This document shows positions 1 through 13,548 of a DNA stretch of 64,000 nt, one piece after another. Positions within the stretch are counted from its first letter, which is position 1. Each line of letters opens with the position of its first letter. The DNA is taken from positions 1,144,922 to 1,208,921 of the forward strand of contig MU867060.1 in NCBI GenBank assembly GCA_033725935.1. Reading direction: 5' to 3'. Made by a program: the position numbers and the translations under genes. The notes beneath the pieces are model-generated. The model saw nothing but the letters and a program-made list of their open reading frames with translations. It made no database searches and had not been told where the DNA came from. This DNA comes from Cladorrhinum sp. PSN259. Taxonomy: Eukaryota > Ascomycota > Sordariomycetes > Sordariales > Podosporaceae.

Positions 1-1
1 C

Positions 2-3000
2 GTGGGTGGAAGTTTTCGCGGCGCAAACTCGACCAACGCTATTGCGTGGCTCGGAACACAGGGCTGGACGAATCTTCCATTCGCAGGGTTTAATGGACCC
101 GTTAATTCTATAACTAAGGCACCAAACGGGAATATCATCTTTGGCGGTGCCTTCACCGGGCTGGGAAATGCAACAGCACCAGGTACTCGTGATGGTCAAG
201 TGATAAATCTCTCAACAGCTACCATCAGCAGTGTCTCCTCCACCTCGTCTCAGGGATTTAGCGAGCCGAGGAATATTATTTGCAAAACTGACGGCAACGA
301 TGGTGCGGGAAACACTTGGTTACTTCAGGACAATACTCCAGGGTCTTGGAGTGCGAAATTCAAATTCGGCTTTCAGCCAACCAAGTTGCGCCTCTACAAC
401 ACGCGCCAGGACGGAAGGGGTACCAGGGAATGGCGGTTCACAGCTCTGCCAATCAATGGGATCATGAATTTCACCTATACTGACCCAGTAACGAAACGAA
501 ACGAGAGCTGCACCAGCAGATGCCCACTGAGCAACGACCCCTCTCTCCAATATCAGGAGTTCCACTTTGTCAATGTGATAGGTATGAACGAGTTTCGCAT
601 TGATATTTCGGGATTCTACGGCCGTGGTGGAGGTTTGAATGGGATTGAGCTGTTTGGGGACGACATCTATTCCTACGCTATCAACGATTTCAACGAGCCC
701 TCGTGTGCTGGTGGAGATTTCCCTTCATCAGCAACGACGACTGGGCCTTGGTCCGTCTCTCCATCTCAGTCCAGCACTTCCGAATATCTGACGGCTCAAC
801 TTACGGCGCCCATAACCAATACTTCAGCTTCCATTGTTTTCACTCCCGATATCAGAGAATCCGGTCATTATTCGGTCAACCTGTACACCCCTGGATGCCT
901 ACAAGATAACACATGTTTGACTCGCGGCCGAGTCAAGCTCACCGGGCAGATGACTGCTGATCCAACAAAGAGCGAGCGTATAGACTTGGACCTTTACCAA
1001 ACCAACGACTTTGACAAGTACGACCAGATCTACTTTGGTGCCATTGACGCCAGCTCTGGTAGCTTCCGTCCCCGCGTCACCATGACCCCCCTTGCCGGCC
1101 AGTCCCTCGAACAGATGACGTTTGTAGCTCAGCGTGTAGGCTTCACCTTGATTAACAGCACAGGTGGCTTGAACGGGCTCTACGAGTACAACCCTGACGC
1201 TCCGATCAATGCGAGCGAATTCATGAGCTCTGCCTTCAACAAACTGGGGGCCAGCTTCAAGACTGGATCCGCCGTTACCGCTTTGACCACAATCGGAGAC
1301 ACGACATACATCGCAGGGAACTTCAGTTCCCCCACTGTTCAGAACATCGTCGCAGTGCAGGGTAATCAGGCCACCGTTCGGTCACTCGACGGTGGTCTCA
1401 ATGGCGGTGTCAAGTCTATGTTCTCAAACGGCACCAATCTTTTTGTGGGAGGATCTTTTAATGGAACCAAAGACAATTCGGCGGCTGGACTGAACAACGT
1501 CGCGCTTTACGACACTTCGAAAAATACATTCAGCGCACTGGGCGCAGGAGTCAACGGCCAGGTCATGCAGGTTGTTGGCATGACGATGAATATCACCGGT
1601 TCCAACCCAGAGCTTGTGATCAGTGTCAATGGCGATTTCACTCAACTACGGGCCTTTGGCAGCAACCAAGCCGTTGATGTAGATGGATTCGGAATCTGGG
1701 TACCTTCGCAGAATAATTGGCTTCAGAATCTAGCTTCGCCCGTTGAGCTGGTTGAGGGTATCTTGTCAGCTTCCTTGTTGGACTTTGATGGAGATAGCTC
1801 ACTTTATGCTGGCTCTCTCAGATCGTCAACACTCGGCGCAACCGGTGTTGCAACCACCGGCAAAAAGCTCAACCGTATTCCTGTTAAGATCCAGCCCACC
1901 AAGACTTCTCCAAGCTCCAGCACACTTGCCAAGCGCGACAACTCTTTGGAGGAGGGCAGCTTGAACGGTGTTGTCACTGGTATCTTTGATACTACCAACA
2001 ATAGGAACCTCACCGTTCTTGGTGGCCATTTCACTGCAACCACGAGCAGCGGCGAAACCCTCAACAACTTGGTTATTATTGACGGAAAGAACAAGGACCA
2101 GGTTTCTGGACTCCCGGAAGGCCTCTCGTCAAACTCTACTTTCGTGGCTCTTGCAGTGCAAAATGACATCTTGTTTGCCGGAGGCAAGGTCTCAGGAACC
2201 GTGAACGGCGCTAATGTGAATGGCCTGGTCACCTACAACCTCGCCACCAAATCCTTCAACACGCAACCACCGATCTTGTCTGGCGGCAATGGCACAGTGT
2301 CGTCTATTGCTGTGCGCCGAACTAACAAAGATGTATATGTGGGAGGATCATTCAGGTCCGCTGGATCGCTGGGATGCCCTGGAGTCTGCTTCTTCACTGC
2401 GGGCTCGCAATGGTTCCAGGCAGGACAAAATCTTGACGGTACCGTTGACTCGCTTTTGTGGGCCGATGACAACATTCTGCTTGCTGGCGGTCGCCTGACT
2501 GTCAACAACACCGTTCCGACCTTCCTCGCTGTTTACGACGCTGGCCGACAATCGTGGGACAACTACCCCGGTGCAAGCCAGCTTCCTGGGCCAGTAACTG
2601 CCCTCACCCTCGCCGCGAAGGATGGCAAGAAGGTCTGGGCTTCTGGTATTTCTTCCACTGGCAAACCCTACGTCGCCAAATTTGATGGCTCAAACTGGCA
2701 AATGGTTGGAGAGTCTCTGGGAGCCGACACAGTCATCCGCAGTCTGCAGGTTTTCTCTCTCACCTCATCCCATGACAACACTCCCCTAGTCGATTCTCAG
2801 GAGGCCCTCATGGTCACTGGCTCAATTGCCCTTGCCGGCTTCGGCACTGCCTCGGCGGTTCTCTTTGACGGCAAGACTTTCAGACCCTATGCCCTGACGG
2901 CAAATCCTGGCAACACTGCAGGTTCGATCTCGCACATATTCACCGAAAAGGACGACTTCTTCAAGAAGGGCGGAAAGAAACTCCCTCTTGTCTTTATCGT

Positions 3001-3205
3001 GCTTATCGGTTTGGGTATTTCGTTGGCTCTCATGCTTCTGATTGTTGTTGCCGGTCTGTTCCTTGACAGACTCCGCAAGAAGCGCGAGGGTTACGTGCCG
3101 GCTCCAACATCCATGTATGACCGTGGTAGTGGTATCCAAAGGATACCGCCTCATGAGTTATTGGAGAACTTGAGTAAGGGTCGGTCTGGGGCACCACAGG
3201 TATGA
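2..3205 (+). CDS. rax2: Rax2-like cortical polarity protein (5'-truncated by window)
   Basis: The frame is open from the window edge to a TGA at 3203-3205, giving 1067 visible residues; the true start and signal peptide lie outside. The visible part is a long lumenal/extracellular region built of repeated blade-like units with GGSF, GGAF, AGNF, GGHF or VGGSF cores (for example near residues 2, 47, 438, 480, 680 and 780), typical of the Kelch-like propellers of RAX2. One membrane segment follows at about residues 995-1021, then a basic stop-transfer (RLRKKR) and a cytosolic tail of about 45 residues. RAX2 marks cell poles for bud-site or hyphal-tip selection in yeasts and moulds. Family members are usually about 1200-1300 residues, so perhaps 150-200 residues are missing. 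No intron is needed in the visible part. Confidence 0.9.
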   Translation: MGGSFRGANSTNAIAWLGTQGWTNLPFAGFNGPVNSITKAPNGNIIFGGAFTGLGNATAPGTRDGQVINLSTATISSVSSTSSQGFSEPRNIICKTDGNDGAGNTWLLQDNTPGSWSAKFKFGFQPTKLRLYNTRQDGRGTREWRFTALPINGIMNFTYTDPVTKRNESCTSRCPLSNDPSLQYQEFHFVNVIGMNEFRIDISGFYGRGGGLNGIELFGDDIYSYAINDFNEPSCAGGDFPSSATTTGPWSVSPSQSSTSEYLTAQLTAPITNTSASIVFTPDIRESGHYSVNLYTPGCLQDNTCLTRGRVKLTGQMTADPTKSERIDLDLYQTNDFDKYDQIYFGAIDASSGSFRPRVTMTPLAGQSLEQMTFVAQRVGFTLINSTGGLNGLYEYNPDAPINASEFMSSAFNKLGASFKTGSAVTALTTIGDTTYIAGNFSSPTVQNIVAVQGNQATVRSLDGGLNGGVKSMFSNGTNLFVGGSFNGTKDNSAAGLNNVALYDTSKNTFSALGAGVNGQVMQVVGMTMNITGSNPELVISVNGDFTQLRAFGSNQAVDVDGFGIWVPSQNNWLQNLASPVELVEGILSASLLDFDGDSSLYAGSLRSSTLGATGVATTGKKLNRIPVKIQPTKTSPSSSTLAKRDNSLEEGSLNGVVTGIFDTTNNRNLTVLGGHFTATTSSGETLNNLVIIDGKNKDQVSGLPEGLSSNSTFVALAVQNDILFAGGKVSGTVNGANVNGLVTYNLATKSFNTQPPILSGGNGTVSSIAVRRTNKDVYVGGSFRSAGSLGCPGVCFFTAGSQWFQAGQNLDGTVDSLLWADDNILLAGGRLTVNNTVPTFLAVYDAGRQSWDNYPGASQLPGPVTALTLAAKDGKKVWASGISSTGKPYVAKFDGSNWQMVGESLGADTVIRSLQVFSLTSSHDNTPLVDSQEALMVTGSIALAGFGTASAVLFDGKTFRPYALTANPGNTAGSISHIFTEKDDFFKKGGKKLPLVFIVLIGLGISLALMLLIVVAGLFLDRLRKKREGYVPAPTSMYDRGSGIQRIPPHELLENLSKGRSGAPQV

Positions 3206-5100
3206 GGATGAGAGAGAGAGAGATCTTCAGGCATCATGCATTTTTAGTTTGGCGTTTAGCATTCAAAAAGGGATAAAGGGTCTTTGATACCACATCTGGG
3301 TTTTCTTGTTTTACGGTTTTTACTTTTTGGGCGTTTGGAGCATTTGTTGAGTCATATTATCTGTTGAAGACGGAAAAGGAAGTAGGCCAACAAACACACC
3401 AAACAACAAGAGACTTAATAGCATACGGGTGGTGATCTAAAACCCGCTGGCAAATGGCGCGTGTGTGGAAATTTTTTCTTCTTCTATCGCTCTCTCTCCA
3501 GACATTGTTGTTCCTCTACAATCTTGATGATGGAGAGACGGACAATTATTGTTAATTTTCTTCTTTGCTTTCCTTGTCTTTTGAGAGACTTGAAACCATC
3601 CTTTTTTTATTTTTTATTCTTAATGTTTACTTTTTTCACTTTTGGTTTTGAGTTATCTGAAACCGAGGGGTTTACCTTTTTTATGGGTTCACCTTTTTCT
3701 ACTGAGGAGATCCGACCACACTTTACACCTCCCTCTTAACTTTGTATTTTTTAGTCTTTATCCTGATTCCTGATGGATACTTTACATAGTAACTTCGTTC
3801 GTTGAAAATTACAGGAAGGACAGGAAAGAAGGAGGGGGAGGGGTGGAAAGGGACGGAAGGGGGAGGTGTGACGGGGATTATTTACTTGGTGCAGCTTGGT
3901 TGGTGGTGAATTGTTTGTTGTATTGTAGATAGATCCTTTCCTTTTTTTGGCATGAGGAAAGAAGAAAGAATAAAGATATTCCTTAAGTTTATCATGACTT
4001 GATTTTCTCTCTCCCCACCAATTTTTGTTTTTTCTGTTGTTGAATTAATTAAAGTATGATAGATGATGGGGAAAAAGAATAACAAAAACCTCCAGGATTC
4101 AAAAATTGAAGTTGTTTGTTTACTTTGCCCCTTTTGGGGGGGGGTTTTAAAAATTATGCTGCTTGGTATTTTGTTGGTGATTGTCGTGAAGGGGATGGAT
4201 GAGGTTGAGTTTGTTTGTTTGTTCTTGGAGTAGTATGGTGGTTGATGAGACTTTTCTTTTTCTGCCAGTGGTGTTTTTGTTAAGAGGTCGGGTTTAGAGG
4301 GGGGGGGGGGAATTAAGTGGTATATATATATATATATATGTGTTTGTGTGTGTGTATGTATGTGTGTGTGATTATAGTATATACAGTTTGATATAAACTA
4401 TGATATATTATGGAGGTGATTTCTCAAATCCATTCTTATACGTCTCGGTAGATGGAACCCTCGAGGATGGTGTAAGTTTATTTATTCGTTGTACTTTAGT
4501 TTACTATGCATTTGTAGTATTTTGAGTTCATTGTTTGAAGTTCAATTTGACTCTTTTTATAACCGTCGTATTATCTATCTGATTTTGTAGTCTAAAATAT
4601 CTTTTCCGTGATGAAGAGACGCAAGATATGGTTAAGAAAACAAGAATATCATGTTTTTTTTTTCCTCCTTTTCCTTTTATATGTGTGTGTGTGTGATCTC
4701 CGATTTATCTTCTTTTAAAAATGCTAACTGGATCTCGAGATGAACTTTTTTTCATTATTCTTTTTGGGGTTTTTATTATTTGTTATACGAGCTATTTGCT
4801 AAATAGATAAATAAATAAATAAATCAAGATGAAGAAGTCCTTGAATTAGATACATCATAATTGTAAGTAAGTTGTTTGAACTTTGATTTTCGATTCTATT
4901 TATTGTGTATAATTATGAGAAAGTCAAGATATATATTTGACCAACTCCAATGATACTTTTGGTTTTGTACAGCTCCAAGATACTATACCGATTCTATAGT
5001 GCATAATGTGTTGATGATGTGGTTGAACAGAAACAAGATATTGTTATAATATTGAGAAAGTTTGAATCACAGAGAGTGTGGGTGTGATATTAAAGTCTCC
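3206..5100. other. AT/T-rich gene-free region downstream of rax2
   Basis: No coding exon is supported here. The stretch is rich in T and A with homopolymer runs (T9 near 4652, a 12-G run at 4299-4310), an alternating TA/TG tract at 4321-4370, and AATAAA-like words (about 4806-4823). The proximal part is presumably the rax2 3' UTR and polyadenylation region; the rest has no recognisable feature. Confidence 0.6.
4299..4370. repeat. G12 run followed by (TA)n/(TG)n tract
   Basis: Twelve G residues at 4299-4310 are followed after 10 bases by about 19 bases of alternating TA and then an impure TG-rich tract to about 4370. It is a simple-sequence repeat, likely length-variable between strains. Confidence 0.85.
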
Positions 5101-6831
5101 CCATTAGGGGGTTCATATTCAGTGTTCCTTGAACTCTAAGGTAATTTGGAGGCGCCATGAGATTTCTTTTCGGGTTTGCGTTTATAGCCAAGGTACGTTA
5201 TTGATTCTCCTCGAGGATATGGAGAGAACCACAGTCACCTGTTGTCCAACTGCTAGATAGGTCACAGACCTATGCAAGTGTCCTTAGATGTGCGTACAAC
5301 GGGACCTTTTCAGCCATAAAGTAAAGTTATATCGTCAACATTGCCTATTTTCTTCCTTCTGCCCAGATAATAACGCTCATACTGTGACGGGGGTATGAAT
5401 AGGGGTAGGGGTAGGCAGATGAGAGTGGAGAGGTCGTTTTACCCCTTATTAGCCACATCAAAGCTCCCAAAATACTTTCCAAACGCCAGGGGATTTTCAG
5501 GTATGTTCGAGAATATCTCCATGTCAACCGCCCGAGCGAGGGAAAGTAAGAAAAGACAAACGAGAGACAACTTTGTTTCGGCTCAGTCCGTCCTTTGATA
5601 CACACAGCGTAGCCATCGGCAAGCACACCTGTTCAGACACGACAAACTGACTTTAGGGAAAAACATTCCGAACAGAAAGAAACACACATTTGACCTGCCT
5701 ATTTCGATATGTCTCCCCCAATTCCAAATAATGTCTCGGATTACATCTGACCACCGTGCTCTCCGTCCGTGTATGTACGTGCATGTACGTGGATGTGTGT
5801 GTGCCGTGATTTACACCGAGACCACCATCATCCAATGCATCCATCTACGCACGCCCCCTTCCCCTTTCGTCCCTCCTTGCTTTGCTGCTGTGTGATCATG
5901 CCATGGTATGCTGAGTGAAAAAAGGAGGGGAAGGAAACACGAATCGGAAGCAGTGGAGGGGGAAAGGGCGGAGGGGAGGGGGCGTGAAGGTAAGCAAAAC
6001 TGGGTTTTCCTCTATCACTCTCTCTTTCTCTCTTTCACTTACTCTCGTCACCGGTCCCGGAGGAGTCGGACTCAATAAAATGCACTTTCCCCGCTCCGGG
6101 CTGTGCTCCCATCACCCCTATCCAAGTTTGTTAAAGAAAAGGGGGGAGTTCAACAGGGTGGCAAAATGAAGGAAGGTAGTCAGTGGTTGGATCATAACAG
6201 GTCGTGATGATGTGATATTTGGCCATGGAGGGGGTGAGTGTGATAGCGCAAGTCCTCTTCAGCCAAAGCCCTCCGATGTATGATTCGTGTGTCCCAGGGC
6301 GTCCAGTTTGATGTGGGTAGGGTGTGTATCTTGCGCTTCCCGACCTCGTTCGACCCGGGGGAGCACCATTAGGGCGGGTACAAAGGTAGTCAATCTCCTT
6401 GCACTGTGTATATGTGCCGTTGTTGCATGAGACGATAAGGACAGTAGCCATGCGGGGGGGCTAAATGTGCCGTGATTTGGATGGACCAGTCAGTCCCTCT
6501 CGGCGTCGATGCAGAATGACGCTGTGTGCATGTATTGAGAGCTACGGGTGGTCACACGGCACTTGAGAGTGCTGTGGAGGATCCCACAAGACTAACGGGT
6601 GGGCAAGAAAACGGTGACTGGCCGTTTGCTCGCAATAGAGGGAGCGGGGTTCTCATCGTGAACAAGACTGATCGGGAGCCATGCAACCCATCTGGACGCT
6701 ACCAAGTACTGTAGTATCTCATGTCGGTCTCGGGCTAGGAGTACATTCTGACGAGGCACAGGTATGTGGCCCGGAATGATGGTCACCTAGTCTCGCAATC
6801 GTAAGACTTTGAACGTTGACCTTGCCGCGAG

Positions 6832-6832
<1 letters not shown>

Positions 6833-6877
<45 letters not shown>
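6833..6877. repeat. (GAT)15 microsatellite
   Basis: Fifteen perfect GAT units (45 bases), flanked by unique sequence. It lies in the gene-free block, with no sign that it is translated. Confidence 0.95.
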
Positions 6878-6878
<1 letters not shown>

Positions 6879-9800
6879 CACGTACAGACGTCTTGATCGG
6901 TCATACCCCTCACTCACCGCTTTTCTTCTATTCGTTCACAGCGTCTAGTGTAGTTAGCCTTGATGGTCCCCGGTGAGCGGTGGTTGGACCGGGGACTATA
7001 AGACATCTAACGACCTTCCTCTCTCGTCATGCCCAGGACGACGACATGGACGTGTGCACGCCCCAGCTCAAGCAGCCTTGTCAACTGGTTGGAAGATGGT
7101 GCTTGCCCAACCTTCTTGGCAGATTGTTGTCGGCGCCATGATTAACAGCAGGACCGGCACCAGCAAGGCGATGCAATCAGGAAGTGCAGCTTCCGAAGAG
7201 ATACCGTCCAGTTACCGGCTGGAATGCCGTTGTTCCCACGCCCGCCGGGTTGTAGATCGTCGATAGTCGCGATGGCCTCGCCCCGGCTCCTGTTGGTATC
7301 GCGGGACATGCCGTTGCGGCTCTATGTTCGGTAATTTGTTCCCATGCCAAGCGGCCGGTGAATGTCTATCAACATGGCCAGCCGCCAGTTTTGAGTGAGC
7401 CAGATCTGCTCACAGACTGGTCGTTGCGGTGAATCTACGTCGAGGCTATACCCTGTAACAGATCAATTGCCTTAATTGGAGCCCTTGTATCCCAAATCCC
7501 GGAGGCAGGTCCCCACCCCCACAGAAAGAGACCGCCTTGTCTAGATTTGACACGACCGTGCCTCTCGTGTTTTGATAGTTCCAAAACGCACCTTGGACTC
7601 ATAATTCATGCGAGCATTCGGTAGTTGAACAAGTAAGGCCAACCTTGGCGGATTTAAAGATGACGCCCCAGACAGGGGGTAAGTAAACATCCAAACCACC
7701 GCCAAGACCCGACAACTTCGCCTTGTCTACCCAGTAGGGCAGTCCTGCAGAGACACTCAATAATGGTTGGAGTGATGAAAGAAAAAGAAGCCCTGCCACT
7801 GGCCGCTTTGTTTGTCTCTCTGAACTCGGCCCGTTTTCCTGTCATGTCTCACCCTGAACGAACCGTCCATTCAGAACCTCCCTGCGAGCTATGCGACATG
7901 CACAATGCTTGGAGAATAAAACTCCGCAAGACATGGCGCTTCTGGACTTTTTGCGCGGGTCTGAACGGAAAAAAGCACACTTTTCAAACTAGACCCGCTC
8001 ACGTTCAGATAGCGTGAATCGCGATAGCGCAGGTGACTGGAAGGATTTGAACAGTAGAGTTGAACCAAGGCGCCAGATATCTTAGCTGCACGACAGATCT
8101 TGACAGATGCGCGGCGTGTCGATCACGATGCGACGGCAAGTCTTGCGTCGCATCCACTGCCGCGTCTTGGCCTAAGCAAAAGGGGAAAGGTGATTTTGGC
8201 TTCAGGGGGCTGAAGACGGGGAAGGGGGGCACATCCAAGACAAGAGTTCAAAATCCGCTTGCGGCAAACCGAGCTGTGCACCTTGACGGCTTCCACTTGA
8301 GGGCTTGATCGAAGACGATGGCATTCCCAGTCAGGCTAGGCTTTTGAGGAGCCAGCGTCACACACTTGCTGTTATTGGGTGTTGATGATATCGGAACCCG
8401 ATGTGATCTTTTATCTGCCTTTGAGCGTGAAGGGCCGAATTCAACACGGCTGGATGCAGGATGGCTTTTTTTTTTTCCTTGGATGGCGTTGGTGATGAGG
8501 TTGGTTCCCGCTGGACGGCGACCATTTTGAGAGCCAAGCCTTTTTTTTTTGTTTCCCTTGAAAGGTCTTCGTCCCAAAACCTGGAGCCGAAATGTATAAG
8601 TGGACTGTTATTATTACGATTTGGATTGTACTACGGGCCGTTCCAGACAGCACACCGTTATAATTAGTACCACAGTGGTTATGGAGTATAAACGGAGCGC
8701 CGAGATCGATAACAAAAGGGAGCTGTAGAATTTTGTGTCGGCCATTTCGTGATGCCATCCACCGTGTTTCGTAAATCTAACGGTCGTGGATCCTGTCTTG
8801 CGCCATGGTCAAAGGCCATATACCTCCGGCGAACAGACATGTCTAGCGTGCAATGCAAGCAGTAGTGGAGATTGCGATGGCTCAAGATCTTTGCCGTCGA
8901 TAGCGTGAGCTTGTTCGTTTTGTGGTCTTGTGCAGTTCAAAGTCTGTTTGTTTCGGTCTCAAGGCTGTTGGCTATGGACGCCGCCAAGAGCCCGGTAGTG
9001 TGAATGTATTGACCTGGATATGCAGTTTTTCGTATCTCCAACGGCTCTTCCTCGTCGTAATTAAAACAAATTTAAAGCGATCTCGAGGCTGTTTGTTTTT
9101 GGTGTTGTCACTGCCATCCCGACCTTTCTTTGGGATCCTATTTTGAGTTGCCCCTGCCGAATCTGTAACACTCCCTTGTCAGTAGAACCTGAGATCTTGG
9201 CCCGTGCAATCCACGACACATCCTCCTGCCAATTTTATTCCCCAGCATTCAATTTTATGAGATTCTCGTATGGGCGTCAACGTCAAGATTCGAAATGTCC
9301 ACCTCCATTATACCGTTGTCTTGAATTTATTTCTCCGCGGACCCTCGAACACCTCGACCCCTGGTTGTCCCCGAATGTCACGCTAGCCTGCCCGATGTCG
9401 ACGAAATTCCGGCTGTTTGTCTCCCGGGATGAGTTGTGACGGTAGCGTGCTGTACCTAAGGCCGGGGCTTCATCTCGGGAATCTAAAACACGATCTTTGA
9501 GCATCACCACAGCTGATCCCCCAGAGTTTGGGCTCAAGCCATCCCACGTGACAACAAACGAGGGCTATCAAAACCGTTACAGTTCTGCAATTGTGTCCCT
9601 GATCAGCATCTAGGGTGCCTGAATATCATCCGTCACGTGAGCTGTACGTGCAACTGGCACAGGAAATGGTGATAGTTTCCACCGAGTCATGTGAGGTAAC
9701 TCGTGGACAGATCATTGGACACACCGAAGCATCCCCGATCGTTGAAGAATGTCGGCTATGTTCTCGTCCTGAAGCCGGAAACAATTGCCCGCTGGGAGTC

Positions 9801-12800
9801 TCGGCAAACAATGGCGATAATCTACTTGCGTGGTCGAGGGAGTTGACAACCATGTACGGGAACCATAGACATCGCCGACCTCCCATATGCACGACCAGGG
9901 GGGGCCCCTGACTGGTGCGTTTCGTGTCGCCTGTTGCGGTTAGCCTCAGCGATCTCTAAAGGACGCCTTCATATTGACTGATAAACAACCTGGATGGATG
10001 GGGGATGGCATGCCGAGTCTTCACCCGTCGGCTAGTGAGCTAGACTGCGAAGGTCAAGCTTAATGACAAAGTACCTTTGAGTGTGTTGAGCAGGTACGAT
10101 ATCGAGTTTCCAGCGACGTATCTCGACATCGTCTCGAGTATTGGGTTGGGGGACAGGCATTCCGTTCCTTGAATGCAAGCCACACGACGATCAGCGCCTC
10201 AAAGGGCTGGGGTTGAACAGACAGGCCAATGACAGGCCTCCTCAATCCCCTTTTGGTGCAGAGCACAAGACTGCATGATCGAATTCGGCCTGCTCCATCG
10301 GGACATGCCCACGACTCGACATGTTGTTGATGGGAGGGTGGAGTGTACGCAAGTATTATCTTGACTGGCTGAGGACAAGGACCTCATCGACAGCTCAGCT
10401 GGCCTCAGCAGCGGTAGATGGGAGGGTTCCTGCTCATCAGGGCTGAAATTTCCATATTTGAGTTTGCGGTACGGGAATCGGCACACCCACCGCAAGAAAT
10501 TTCTTATTTCGTCTTATTTGGCCATGCTCACTTTAGATTTCGGCTGCCGGTTTACCAAGTCTCCCAACTTGCGGTGTCCAGGGTAAAATCGATGAGATGG
10601 GGGCGTCAAGGATGAGCTTGCCCTTCGATGTGCCGTCATTGGTGTGCCACGTCCCCCGCCTGGCAGTGGGATGAAAGGGGGGGTATGGGCCTCTTTGTTT
10701 TTTTCTGTGTTTTTTTTGCTTCTTATTCCCGTTTCGCAGCATTGAGTGGACAGAACAGGTTCAATCTTGCAGAGGAGGTCGCCGGTAACGCAGCCCAGGC
10801 TCCCCTACACTAGCGCCACCACCTCCACCACCACCAGCGCCTTGCCCGAAGCAAGCAAGCCTGCAGGTAGATATGTATGTGATGAACAACTTTTTTTTGT
10901 GCGTTGTGTTGTGTATGGTTGCTTCGTCCAGGGTAAAGATGTACTAGGAGGAAGCCGAGATGGATGTTAATGAGATTCTAATGAACCCAGAGATTGACTC
11001 TCGGCGTGTCATGTTTCAGTGTACAGTGTGTCAATGTTTCGAATGGCAGTTAGGTAGCTGGTATCTGGCAGTCTTGAACACTGATGGTAGTCAGCAAAGG
11101 TCGCATAGAGTTTGAGTTCAATTGGGGACCAGTGATGTAAGTTTCCAAGAAAACATACGTAATTGACAAACATCACAATTGTGTACGGTAATTCTTGTCA
11201 CACACGACAGAAATGCGATCAAGATCCTTCCTGCCGTTTTCTGCTGAGGTTGATGTCAGCTCCCGGTTTGCCCATGCCCCAAATAGACACCGAAGACCCT
11301 CGTTGTTGTTTTATTGGACCTGGCTTCGGTCCCTTGTTGCCTTGACATCCTGGAGATGGCTTGCATGGAGAAGGTTGAACAAGACGTCACAAAAATTACA
11401 GCACCACACCTCCCAAAATGGATCTAACCAAGAGAGGAACGATACAAAAAACGGCGGCAGTTTGTGCCCCACACAATCCACTCCCGCCCACTTCCGAATC
11501 CTAACCCTTGCCTTTCCTCCGCTCCTTCCGCGGCACTCGGTGCGGAACCAATTCCCCCTCACATCACTGCATTGGACACCTAAGACTGCACCTGCACAAT
11601 TGGGGGGGTTTTTTTTTCCTTTCGTTAACAAGAAAGAGTTTTTTTTTTTTTTTGTAAAAGAAGAACACCATCAAGAACTCGAGAATGAGATGGTGATATG
11701 GCTCTTCACCGCTGGTTGGAATGAGCAGGAACGCAAGTGTAGGAAATTACCCTGGTATTGTTATTACTGTTATCTCACTGTTTTCTGCATTTGGAAGACA
11801 CTTACAAGAATCCCTGAGCGACGTCTTTCTACTTACGGTTAGTGCCCTGTTCACGGAGACGGTGAATGGCGGATTTCTGCCCTGTAAGTAGGCATGCAAT
11901 TCCGCAGAATTCCATCCCTCCACCTCCACTAGTGTGCGTGCCTACCCGGACGCCGTCCGTATCCTCCCTGTACTGTGCGCTTCAACAAAGAGCAACGGAA
12001 AAGCAGGGAAGATGCCGCATTTTGCCTCCCAGGCACATTACGCCGTCGGACGTGTAAATAGTGTAAATGTCTGATACAGACCAGAGCCAAAGACCCTGCA
12101 TAACAGTCAATGGGAGGTCCAGGTGAAATCGCCCTCGGCAGAGAGGTGCAGACACAGCATCGGTGGCGTCTCTTAGCTAGAAAGCCAGGGGAATAAACAC
12201 CAGTTCGTCTAACAATGAATGGCCCGGGTACCTCGCATCATTCTTTCGACTGGAGAAGAATAATATTTGCGCACGCTGGGGTTGCTTTCTTCTCTACACT
12301 AGCACTTCCACAACAGAGGCTCTACGTGTCGAAAGAAGAGGAGACCTGGAAAGAGGTGTGAATACAGAATACACCATACCCTCCAATCCCCTCCCATCCC
12401 CTCCCCCTCCACACCCATCCCCCCAGGGCCCCAGTCGCGGCAGAGCCGTGTACGTAGTCCCATCTTTTTTTTCGCCCCTCCTCTGGACCCCTGCTTCCAG
12501 GGTGCCAGGTCATCTTTCAATTCCTTGCACCCACCCTCCACCGGCTGGCACTCCGCCGTCCGGAATACGGAGACACGCAGTACTGTGGTATGCAGTTACG
12601 TCCTCCTCTGACGCTCTCTGCGTGCCGCGCTACGGAATACTCAGTACAAAGTCCGGCACGTAAGAGCTCCACACGCGCACTGTGGTTGACTTCATCGCTT
12701 TCCCCCTCTGGTTTAGCTGGAGCTGAGCATCTCAGTTTAAAGCTTGGCCTACCCTTTCATCCCCGTCTTGCTGGCCTGGTCTTGTGTTGTCTCCCATATA

Positions 12801-13521
12801 CTTGCTGTTGCTTTTTTCGGCTGCCCGTGCTCTGCTTGTTGTCAGCCACTGCAGTCAACCCGTCTGCGCAATTATACCTGCCAAAATTTGACCGTTAATT
12901 CACCGGATCGTCACCAGAACGTTCCGCTTCTGGCCAGTCTCCAAGAAGCAGTTGGCTAGTCAAAAGAGGTTTGGACAAGGAGATATCGAGGCGTATAAAC
13001 CACAATTACGAAACCCCCACGGCCACCATCAGCATCAATACCACCAGCATCACTACCCTCTGCCGATCTCATCCTCCTCGCCCATTCGCCCTGTTCTCAC
13101 CAGTCCGGTCCCCAATTGGTAAAATCCGCCCTGGACCGCAACTGACAGGGTCCTCTGGGGAAGGGATATTTCCAACGTCGATCACTTGTACCGGCCAGTC
13201 GTCACTCCTGGCATTGTCCCTGGGGGCTACATTGAGCCGTCTCCACCTGTCCCGCTGACCAGGAGGTCAATAACGTTCCGACGATTTTGCCTGGCCAGAG
13301 AACCGATTGGCCCTAGCGTGCAGTTTGGGCCTACTCCATCGACGAGTACCCTCTCAGGTGCAGGGCTGCTTGCGCATGCCATCCGTGCCCATCTTTGTCA
13401 CACCTTTCCAAGACACTTAAGGACGCTGATCCGTCCTCTCTTTGAGCAGTGGTCCGATCTTTTCTTCTCATCAAGTCCCAGCTAAGGAATTCTACTTTCT
13501 GATCAACAACATCAACAATAT

Positions 13522-13548
13522 CAACAACAACAACAACAACAACAACAA
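13522..13548 (+). repeat. (CAA)9 tract in presumed 5' leader of flbC-like gene
   Basis: Nine perfect CAA units about 95 bases upstream of the start codon, within a longer A/C-rich stretch (about 13501-13600). Such a leader would be poor in secondary structure. That it is transcribed is inferred from position. Confidence 0.8.

Noticed and set aside
8060..8308. CAACRSRCDGKSC resembling a Zn2Cys6 binuclear cluster
   Set aside because: Cysteine spacing does not match C-x2-C-x6-C and no second half follows.
11195..11842. 215-codon frame in the left desert
   Set aside because: It crosses a T15 run and a T-rich stretch, starts at a non-ATG codon and has no recognisable protein features.
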